DNA from: Nisaea sp.
GTDB lineage: Bacteria; Pseudomonadota; Alphaproteobacteria; Thalassobaculales; Thalassobaculaceae
Assembly (NCBI RefSeq): GCF_034670185.1
Contig: NZ_JAXMNY010000002.1
Location: 620,001-684,000 of the forward strand
Direction of reading: 5' to 3'
Length of the DNA stretch: 64,000 nucleotides
In this document: positions 58,201 to 64,000 of the stretch, in pieces
How the letters are laid out: every line of letters begins with the position of its first letter
How positions within the stretch are numbered: the first letter of the stretch is position 1
The notes under the pieces: model-generated
The model's database searches: none
Told to the model about the DNA's origin: nothing
Seen by the model: the letters and a program-made list of their open reading frames with translations, nothing else
Position numbers and translations under genes: made by a program

Positions 58201-60031
58201 AGCTCCGGACTGGATGCACCGGCACAAAGACCTGTTCGATTTCCTGGGTGTCGCCGAGGAGCCACATGGCGACACCTACGCAGGCGTCCTTGTAGATATA
58301 GCCAACGAATTTGGCACCCGGTCCGACCCCCTGCCAACGGACGTGCAATTAGTCCATGGAATATGCCTGGATGCCCTTGCGACTGAAGCGCGGGAAGCGC
58401 CTAGCAGGGCTCATAACCTCCTTGAAGAACTGCTGGAACACCCCTTCCTTCTGACACTCGCTGGGAGCCTTGCCTTTGCAGATGAGGTTGTCGTTAGAGA
58501 CAGCCCTTGGCTGGCCGAACCCTTCGGGGATGAGTTGAATGGGCGTTTGGTCCATCCAGCCGCTGAGCATAGCGAGGTTTTTGATTGGCTTGGTCTAAAG
58601 CCACTTTCTTCGGTGACTCATTTAGAGGCCATTCGCCTCGGAGAGGAAATTGCCGACGAAGAAGCCACGGAGCGCATTGCTGAAAGGCGAGATCTGCTGC
58701 TCTGGCTTTTCTCTGGAATTCGGAAGGAAGCCCGTCAGAGAATTTTTGACGCTCTCAACTCGATCAAGGTATCGCGTACTGATCACATTCAGGTCCGATC
58801 CGTATTCGACCTTACAGACCCGCCAATCGTATCTACCCCGAAGAGCGAGACAGTGCTTTTTGACAGTGCTGCCCACAAGCTCTTCCTCCACCTTGACCTT
58901 GGCGACACGTTCTGGATCCCTGCGCTACGCGCGATTTTCTCGACATTGATACCAGGCGACCAGAACATTGATGTCAGGCAGTACGCACTCAGCGCCAATC
59001 ATGTGTTGCTTGCTCCGTCCGCAGAAGAAGCGCGCAAGCAATTGCAACAAGCCGGCTTTACCCCGCCATCCGACGAAAAACCGAGAGCCCCCGAATTCGA
59101 AGAGACTGACCTCGGCGAAATTTCCGCAGACCACGCTTTTGCAGTAACGGAAAGCGAACCTGAGCCGGCAGGTGAAGAAAAGGCCGAAGAAGATCAGCAA
59201 GATACAGGCCCCGGCGTCTCGGGGGGAACGGACGCCCCGCCTCCTTCTGAGACTGATGACGATAGCCATGTTGGAGAAGGCACCGGGCGGAGCGAAGCCG
59301 AAACAGAGCGACGCTCAAGCAACGAGAAGACGGGCGAGAGCAAACACAGGCCTTTGGACGGTGACGGCTCTGATTCAGGGGAACGTAAGACAGGTAGCAG
59401 ACGTACAGAATGGATGCGGTCTTATGTCGTTCCGCAGTCCGACGAAACTGCCGACCAATCTCATGGGTCTAGGGGGCAACAAGAAAGAAACATGGCGATC
59501 GACGAAGCCGCCATGAATACTGCAATAGAGTACGAAGTGACCCGTCAATGTTCAGTAGAGCGAATGCCCCACTTCAACCCTGGATACGACATCATATCCC
59601 GGTCCAAAACTTCTGGAGAGAAACGCCTTATTGAAGTGAAAGGGCTCGATGGGGAATGGACTGAACGGGGAGTGAAACTGACGCGTACCCAGATAATGAA
59701 CGCGGAGGAATATGGCGACGAATACTGGCTGTATGTCGTAGAGCACGCGCTGGATCCCAAGATCCGAAAAATCCACGCCATCCAGAACCCCTTCTTTAAA
59801 GCGGCAGAATTTTGGTTTGATTATGTCTGGCGGAATGTCGCCGACGAGGAAGGTGGAGACCTTAAGTCGCGCTTCATCCCCGGTCGAAGAGTCAGGGTCG
59901 AGGATTGGGGAGAAGGTACAATCATTGAAGTTCAACATTTCGGGATCGCGTCGAGAATCACAATCGACTTCACGATCCACGGTAAAAAATACCTACCTTT
60001 CAACATGAACCGCATGGAATTGGTTGAGTAG
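55262..60031 (+). CDS. Giant GHKL (Sacsin/Hsp90-like) ATPase with C-terminal DUF3883
   Basis: A 1589-residue protein. The N-terminal about 200 residues are a GHKL ATPase of the Sacsin/Hsp90 type: Glu37-x-x-x-Asn41 with Asp44 (EIIQNADDAG) and the glycine motif FGIGFVSVY (116-124). A long helical middle follows. About residues 1320-1410 are acidic, Ser- and Gly-rich and likely disordered. The C-terminal DUF3883 domain carries Asp1443 (YDIISR) and Glu1458-x-Lys1460 (LIEVKGL), a nuclease-like PD-(D/E)XK pattern. ATP-dependent sensing linked to a nuclease is a plausible role, known as a theme in defence proteins. It is coupled to the next gene by TAGTG overlap. AT-rich. Confidence 0.85.
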   Translation: MTYDQTPIGYIPYVAPLLGNIRQILTGLQGFDSMAREIIQNADDAGASKIRFSLEPNCLRVWNNERFQSCGRTDAKCPWEVDGDPSDGTRKACDFHAISTVGSGNKYRDPSLIGRFGIGFVSVYQITDTPIIRSQGVQIQLDPLEERNHVSPIDGLQGSEFELPWAFDAKSPIREALSASAIVPSDLDSVQTDLISVANDCLLFLRNLSSIEIIRGGKVVKHVKRKDVGENQIQLSVVPENRLEDWYVLRSSAETKAAPLREKYPAIEQLARQTDLQIAFNLSEDETWSGRLFAYLPTEQESPVPCHINADFFPEQNRKALVLSGEQHERHWNEMLLEVSAREIAQHLPQLCGVLGPAKLWKLIDHAFEHRESAHFGRFWKAIKEEASGSDILWTSGELWISCDKGRIPPGEATEDEERALTHISVDLVHRTLRPYQNALQALGARRLTLGSVVDALEIWDQSQLDTDTSGSEKAIEEIVRPLWAVTNSLFPQDSKTIQVGAGIVTRLQKVRFVPKANAALAPIDGLYRLPQSVKNTEIQRHVGELPLVDQWFSEFDNLYELIDMLSFDRLLIELSERVKDQNTAEAFFGSDPEHIKQFYRFLSSYPIPEGITDISSVASSPILVGHGRYLKPTEAVLPGGFEDPVGRFDTLDIRYYDDRSQEFLRDILKVKTLTLEAYVKDHLAEILVEGLSDDQYIALLLQLTSHSSLLENDETRAVLRELPLVKTQDGQMRRPRECYFKTPELSELLGNQDALWVDKSVFDPFQKDVVQAFLARLGMRHRPSLEHALDRIDEVVQHAPSENTQRAVSNLLQFVFQVFNEDNIADREDEFGDEIQRLRYTEWLPALKDSALDTEAWYAPHELYQPFRAAGFDSQVPVLAVRQTRNAPLTGPFLDFLGVPAVPGTSVIVEHLAHCAQSGKEASELAYQILNEKLLEEEDPLSVERLRATDCIYSSALKKYVAPNRVFWSRPRLSRYCFQAPDWMHRHKDLFDFLGVAEEPHGDTYAGVLVDIANEFGTRSDPLPTDVQLVHGICLDALATEAREAPSRAHNLLEELLEHPFLLTLAGSLAFADEVVVRDSPWLAEPFGDELNGRLVHPAAEHSEVFDWLGLKPLSSVTHLEAIRLGEEIADEEATERIAERRDLLLWLFSGIRKEARQRIFDALNSIKVSRTDHIQVRSVFDLTDPPIVSTPKSETVLFDSAAHKLFLHLDLGDTFWIPALRAIFSTLIPGDQNIDVRQYALSANHVLLAPSAEEARKQLQQAGFTPPSDEKPRAPEFEETDLGEISADHAFAVTESEPEPAGEEKAEEDQQDTGPGVSGGTDAPPPSETDDDSHVGEGTGRSEAETERRSSNEKTGESKHRPLDGDGSDSGERKTGSRRTEWMRSYVVPQSDETADQSHGSRGQQERNMAIDEAAMNTAIEYEVTRQCSVERMPHFNPGYDIISRSKTSGEKRLIEVKGLDGEWTERGVKLTRTQIMNAEEYGDEYWLYVVEHALDPKIRKIHAIQNPFFKAAEFWFDYVWRNVADEEGGDLKSRFIPGRRVRVEDWGEGTIIEVQHFGIASRITIDFTIHGKKYLPFNMNRMELVE

Positions 60032-61758
60032 TGATTCCGATGGCCACCTGCTACCCCGACTACGGCAATGACGAGAGCGCCTTCAAATCAAGGGGAGAGT
60101 TGGTCTTCTATCGGGCGTGTCAGAGATCCCTTCCTCCAGAGTACAGCGTTTTTCATTCAGTGAGCTGGATCGCTCGTTCAGATGGCGAAGCTCATGACGG
60201 CGAAGCTGACTTTCTGATTTGCCACCCAGACCGAGGTTTTCTAGTTGTTGAAGTCAAGGGCGGCCGAATTCGCGCGGATTTAGGTACTGGAAAATGGACA
60301 TCTACCGACCAGGACGGACGCGTTCACGACATCTCAAACCCTTTTCGGCAGGCGTCTACTGGAAAATACAACATCATTCGGAAACTGAGGGAGCACAGAG
60401 ATTGGCCGAAATTGCGTTTACGTCGCGTAATCGCTGGCCACTCTGCATTCTTCCCGAACGTCGATGACGGCAGAGTCCTTCAAGGTCCAGAAGCCCCGCC
60501 AGAGATTATTGGTGATCGCTCGGATTTGCCCCAATTGGAGCAATGGGTCGAGCGGGCTTTCGATTATTGGGTAGATCAGGAAGAAAGTGACCGCTCGCAA
60601 CCATTGGGCTTGTCTGGCGTCCAATTGATGCGGCGCATTTTCGCTCGCGTCGTGGAGGCTCGTCCTCTGCTGTCCACAAAGATCGCGACCGAGGAAGAAG
60701 AGCGCCTTCGCCTGACACAACAACAAATCCAAATCCTGGATTTGCTCTCTCGGCAGCGAAGAGTCGCCATTAGCGGCGGAGCAGGCACCGGAAAAACAGT
60801 ACTTGCTACAGAAAAAGCCAGGCGGTTAGCTGGCGAAGGATTCAAGACGTTGCTGACTTGCTACAATGTTCCTTTGTCTGAACATCTAAGACGAGTCTGT
60901 GAAGGTGATGAAAACCTGGAGGTGATCGGGTTCCATAAGCTGTGCAAAAATCTGGTTGATCGGGCGCAAGCTGAGAGCGGAATAGACCTAATTGCTGAAG
61001 CAAAGGAATCCTACCCAGGAAAAGACCTCTGGGACCACTACTACCCAATTGCACTCGCCTATGCGCTTGAGATCCTGGCTGATCGATACGATGCCATCGT
61101 TATCGACGAAGGGCAGGATTTTGGTGAAGAGTTTTGGCTTCCAATCGAAATGCTTCTCGCTGACGGCGAGACCTCACCCCTCTACATTTTCTATGATGAG
61201 AATCAGAACGTTTACACGCGAGCCAGTACATTTCCTGCCGATGCGGCGCCAATAACCCTGACGATCAATTGTCGAAATACGAAGCAAATTCATGAAGCTG
61301 CATACACTTATTACTCTGGAACGCCGGTCGAGACCCCCTCTTTAGCTGGTGATGACATACACATCCTCGATGCGCCAAATGTAGAACGTCAGGCAAAGCG
61401 CATTTATGACCTCGTTACCCGGCTCCTAACGACAGAAAAAGTCCCGGCCTCTTCTATCGCCATCTTGATCGCTGACCGAACTCGACGGAGGCAATACCAA
61501 AAGGTTTTGGACAAATTTAAACTACCTAGCGGTCATATCTGGGACAGCGTAGACAGCAATTCGAATAAATCCGTCACGGTTGAGACAGTGGCCCGCTTCA
61601 AAGGACTTGAAACCGGAATACTGATTATTTGGGGCTTAGATTTATTGGCAAAAACAGAGCGAAAGGAAACGCTTTACGTTGGTTTATCGAGAGCAAAATC
61701 CATCCTCTATTTGTGTGGATCACGAGAGACCTGTGAGTTAATCATAACCGCATCATAG
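60031..61758 (+). CDS. NERD nuclease-like plus SF1 helicase fusion protein
   Basis: A 575-residue protein. Residues 20-110 form a NERD-type nuclease-like domain with Asp60 (GEADFLI) and Glu74-Val-Lys76 (LVVEVKGG). Residues about 230-575 are a UvrD-like superfamily 1 helicase: Walker A GGAGTGKT (249-256), Walker B AIVIDEGQDF, a TINCRNTKQI motif, the FKGLE region and motif VI YVGLSRAKSIL. The GTG start overlaps the stop of the GHKL ATPase by one base; ATG at 60040 is the alternative. Gene order, coupling and shared nuclease-like folds suggest that the two proteins act as one system against foreign DNA. Confidence 0.85.
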   Translation: MIPMATCYPDYGNDESAFKSRGELVFYRACQRSLPPEYSVFHSVSWIARSDGEAHDGEADFLICHPDRGFLVVEVKGGRIRADLGTGKWTSTDQDGRVHDISNPFRQASTGKYNIIRKLREHRDWPKLRLRRVIAGHSAFFPNVDDGRVLQGPEAPPEIIGDRSDLPQLEQWVERAFDYWVDQEESDRSQPLGLSGVQLMRRIFARVVEARPLLSTKIATEEEERLRLTQQQIQILDLLSRQRRVAISGGAGTGKTVLATEKARRLAGEGFKTLLTCYNVPLSEHLRRVCEGDENLEVIGFHKLCKNLVDRAQAESGIDLIAEAKESYPGKDLWDHYYPIALAYALEILADRYDAIVIDEGQDFGEEFWLPIEMLLADGETSPLYIFYDENQNVYTRASTFPADAAPITLTINCRNTKQIHEAAYTYYSGTPVETPSLAGDDIHILDAPNVERQAKRIYDLVTRLLTTEKVPASSIAILIADRTRRRQYQKVLDKFKLPSGHIWDSVDSNSNKSVTVETVARFKGLETGILIIWGLDLLAKTERKETLYVGLSRAKSILYLCGSRETCELIITAS

Positions 61759-61992
61759 TATTTTTTGGTCCAATAAGCTCTCTAATGAAATACCTCTGAA
61801 GAACATTAATGTATTTACTAACCCCTAGGCTCAGGGCTTATTAAATCGCTTTAACCTGAGTCCCGCAAATTTCTCAATTTTTGAGTCGAGGCCGTCACCT
61901 TAGAGCGGGCGGACTTCATGAAGCGCAGTTAGTTCGGTGAAGAGTAAATCACTGCGAATAAGGTTCGCCTTCGGTTGGCAAAAGTAGGCAAT

Positions 61993-63276
61993 TCAGCGGA
62001 GCGGCAGCTCTCTGAAATACGGTCCCACTTCTATCTCGAGCTCATACGCCGGTGCGGTCTTCCCGCCAACATCACGGATGTTCGTATAGCGACTGTCGAG
62101 CATTTGGATCCATGCCCGCTTGGACTGGCTGGCTTCCTGATCGATGGTCGACAGCTTCATATTGATGTCGCATGCGCGCCCCAAACCATCGCCACCATAA
62201 ACCGTGTCCTGCCTGCCAAGCTGGGCGGCGACAACGACCCACACCTGATGGCGCTTGGCCGCCTCCGCCAGCGCCTGAGCGACCGTGTCCAGCCAGTAGG
62301 TCTCGCTCGTTGCTTTTGGCCTTCCGCCAATGAGCTGCAGATAATCGACAAAGACCCCTTTGAACTGCCTCTTGAGTGCAATCTGGGCAAAGAACGCGAT
62401 CAGTTCATCGAGCGGCATTCCGGGTCTTGGGCGAAAAACGGAAGTGCTCTGTTCAAACCATTTAGTGGCTGTCTCAAGCTGGCTCTTGACGTGCTGCTGA
62501 TTGCGTATGTCCGGGCTCAAAAAATCCGACGCGTTAATTCCCATGCGTCTCGCCAGCATCCTCTCGAAGATCTCGTCAGCCCCCATTTCCAGCGCGATGT
62601 AGGCCCACGGCTCTGCATTCTCGACCAAGTTGTAGGCAATGCTTGAGAGGAACGTTGTCTTCCCCGCCTTCTTCGGTGCGCATATGCCATAAACACGGCC
62701 GGGATAGAACCCACCGCCCAAAGCCTTGTCCAGACGAGGGAAACCGGTACTGCTCGCAGCCGGCGGCGCTTCTAGGCGGCTTCGCAGTCGGTCTCCCAGT
62801 TCGGTAAACCCGATCGGTTGCGCTGTCGATGACCCTATCTCCAGGGCCGTTTGGATAGTGGAAGCCGTGATCTGGTCCACCTCGCCAGTCCCGAGACCGG
62901 ATTGAGCGACATCCCTGCAAATTCGATTTCCGAGATCCGCCAGGCGCCGCAGGCGTGCCGCCTCCCTGATCTGCTTTGCATAGTTCGGAATCCCGCTTGT
63001 TGTAATAACACAGCGCCCGAGGCGGGCGAGTACAACAGCAGGATCAAAGGAAGGCTCTCTGAAACTCATCAACCGTCCGTGCAACGCGACCGCCGAAATA
63101 TTGCCATCCTGCTGCATGCAGACACCCATCTGATGCCAGATTTCCGAATACAACGGATCCGAAAAATCTTCCGCAGCAACTGAGCCCAGGACCTCGAAAT
63201 AGGCCTCTGGTTTCTCCAGAAGAGCCGCGAGAAACGCCGTCTCCAGTTCGGATGTATCGAGGATAGGAGGTTTCAC
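61993..63276 (-). CDS. DnaB-like replicative helicase of phage or plasmid type
   Basis: A 427-residue helicase. The N-terminal part (LETAFLAALLEKPEAYF, then LYSEIWHQM) is the DnaB N domain; the P-loop is APKKAGKTTF (around residue 200-209), which differs from the usual G-x-x-x-x-GKT at its first position. Further motifs are WAYIALEMGADEIFERMLAR, FKGVFVDYLQLIGG and VVAAQLGRQD. Shorter than the chromosomal DnaB, it belongs to a replication module, not the host fork. Its start overlaps the stop of the upstream HTH gene by one base, so both are coupled on the minus strand. Confidence 0.88.
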   Translation of the reverse strand: MKPPILDTSELETAFLAALLEKPEAYFEVLGSVAAEDFSDPLYSEIWHQMGVCMQQDGNISAVALHGRLMSFREPSFDPAVVLARLGRCVITTSGIPNYAKQIREAARLRRLADLGNRICRDVAQSGLGTGEVDQITASTIQTALEIGSSTAQPIGFTELGDRLRSRLEAPPAASSTGFPRLDKALGGGFYPGRVYGICAPKKAGKTTFLSSIAYNLVENAEPWAYIALEMGADEIFERMLARRMGINASDFLSPDIRNQQHVKSQLETATKWFEQSTSVFRPRPGMPLDELIAFFAQIALKRQFKGVFVDYLQLIGGRPKATSETYWLDTVAQALAEAAKRHQVWVVVAAQLGRQDTVYGGDGLGRACDINMKLSTIDQEASQSKRAWIQMLDSRYTNIRDVGGKTAPAYELEIEVGPYFRELPLR

Positions 63277-63782
63277 TAAAACACCCTCTGAAGAGCCGCC
63301 ACGTGCCTTTCCCTGTCTCGATTATCGGACTCTTCAGCATTAGCCTTCAGAGATTCATTTTCTTTAACTAACGTATTGGCGGAACCGTGTTCAGGGTATC
63401 GAGGAACAGTGTTCCGGGAGGGCGGAACGTCGTTCCCCTGTTCCTCCACATCGACCAAAAGGCTGCGAGATTCGGTTTCCGCGCCATTTCTCGCTGCTGA
63501 AAGCCGCCCCAGCTGACGCAGGTCGATCTCATAGAGGTTCGTCCTTCGCGCGCTGTTGGTGCTCCTTTCTAACAAATGCAAAAGTCCCGACTCTTCGAGA
63601 CGCCTCAGCGATTTGCGAAGGCCTCTCGCAGTCAATGCACAATCAGCCGAGAGCCTGGATGCAGAGGGAAAAATACTGCCACCCCGATCATCGGCGTAGG
63701 AGGCCATCATCATCAAGACAAGCTTGTCTGTAGAGGACGGCATAACAGCCGTCCTCACCAGGTTCATCACTTTGATGCTCAT
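63276..63782 (-). CDS. HTH replication-module protein
   Basis: A 168-residue protein with a winged-helix N-terminus (STDKLVLMMMASYADDRGGS, then IFPSASRLSADCALTARGLR and SLRRLEESGLLHLLE) as in phage replication initiators that lie upstream of dnaB. The C-terminal half is polar and probably disordered. It may recruit the helicase to an origin. The start ATG at 63780-63782 is fixed by the context with the small gene upstream. Confidence 0.75.
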   Translation of the reverse strand: MSIKVMNLVRTAVMPSSTDKLVLMMMASYADDRGGSIFPSASRLSADCALTARGLRKSLRRLEESGLLHLLERSTNSARRTNLYEIDLRQLGRLSAARNGAETESRSLLVDVEEQGNDVPPSRNTVPRYPEHGSANTLVKENESLKANAEESDNRDRERHVAALQRVF

Positions 63783-63785
63783 TGC

Positions 63786-63989
63786 TCAGGTCCGCTTGAC
63801 TGGCCTGAAGGACAGCAAACCGGCCGGTCGCGAAAGCCAATGGGGAAGTCGAAGCAACCAGGCTCGTATCAATTGAACTATTGATCGGCAAAAGGTAATC
63901 TGCTGATCGATTGGGTTCTGCTTTGCTGGGGATCTTTTCATGGCCCCGCTCGGATTTGCAGATCCGGCGGGGCATTCCTTTTGCACCAT
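63786..63989 (-). CDS. Small protein upstream of the HTH gene
   Basis: A 67-residue open frame of unknown function. It begins with ATG at 63987-63989, with a strong ribosome site (GGGAG, 7 bases before it), and ends 3 bases before the HTH gene, so coupling is likely. The middle (DQQITFCRSIVQLIRAWLLR) is hydrophobic and basic. No known domain is seen; its reality rests on the ribosome site and position only. Confidence 0.45.
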   Translation of the reverse strand: MVQKECPAGSANPSGAMKRSPAKQNPIDQQITFCRSIVQLIRAWLLRLPHWLSRPAGLLSFRPVKRT

Positions 63990-64000
63990 GGTCAGCTCCC

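Larger units (their letters stand above)
45420..64000. mobile_element. Accessory island downstream of tRNA-Arg (continues past right edge)
   Basis: From the tRNA end to the window edge all genes are of accessory type: a two-gene unit with a candidate nuclease, a type I restriction operon, a GHKL ATPase and helicase pair and a phage-type DnaB module. AT content is visibly higher than in the core, especially at 45.4-47.5 kb and 55.0-62.0 kb. No integrase was found, so it either lies beyond base 64000 or has been lost. Different base composition of its parts suggests several acquisitions. Confidence 0.7.

Noticed and set aside
61759..61992. Attachment site copy of the tRNA-Arg end
   Set aside because: No match to the tRNA 3-prime end is visible in this gap.

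Overview
The window is GC-rich bacterial DNA from an alphaproteobacterium, most likely of Rhodospirillales type; the genus cannot be fixed from sequence alone. The main pointers are the ChvG-ChvI-HprK-RapZ-EIIA(Man)-HPr-EI cluster next to pckA, a short HprK without its N-terminal domain, and a CheZ with an alphaproteobacterial-type layout.

Layout. (1) 1-3.0 kb: housekeeping genes, including a 23S rRNA uracil methyltransferase-like gene, a copper pair (DUF2946 and PCuAC) and a YbaN-family gene. (2) 3.1-22.1 kb: an S24-type self-cleaving repressor, then an all-forward block of phage head and tail genes: terminase small and large subunits, DUF4055 portal, scaffold-like, P22-type coat, connector, tail terminator, tail tube, frameshifted tail assembly chaperone, tape measure, distal tail genes and small membrane genes. 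There is no integrase, replication gene, prohead protease or recognisable endolysin in this block, so it looks like a domesticated or defective siphovirus-like element. A CheZ-type chemotaxis phosphatase gene with its own terminator sits between portal and scaffold. (3) 22.1-45.3 kb: core chromosome with a DUF3108 gene, ahcY, two aminotransferases flanking a GNAT gene, the regulatory PTS and ChvGI cluster on the minus strand, a HugZ-like gene, pckA, polA, an ABC ATPase and a lipoprotein hydrolase. (4) 45.34 kb: tRNA-Arg(CCG), followed directly by an accessory island that runs off the right edge. It carries a two-gene unit with a candidate PD-(D/E)XK nuclease, a full type I restriction-modification operon (hsdM, hsdS, hsdR plus a YgjP-like metallopeptidase), a 1589-residue GHKL ATPase with a DUF3883 tail joined to a NERD/SF1 helicase, and, on the minus strand, a DnaB-HTH replication module typical of phages and plasmids.

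How the genes work together. The PTS cluster has no sugar permease in the window and is best read as a regulatory phosphorelay: EI passes phosphate to HPr and EIIA, HprK modifies HPr on serine, and the ChvGI two-component system shares the operon; pckA lies close by. The island is a defence-type locus behind a tRNA. The best candidates for undescribed systems are the GHKL-DUF3883 plus NERD-helicase pair (55.3-61.8 kb), the small pair before the hsd operon (46.3-47.5 kb) and the phage-borne CheZ (8.5-9.3 kb). All functions are inferred by reading the translated sequence; no database search was possible.
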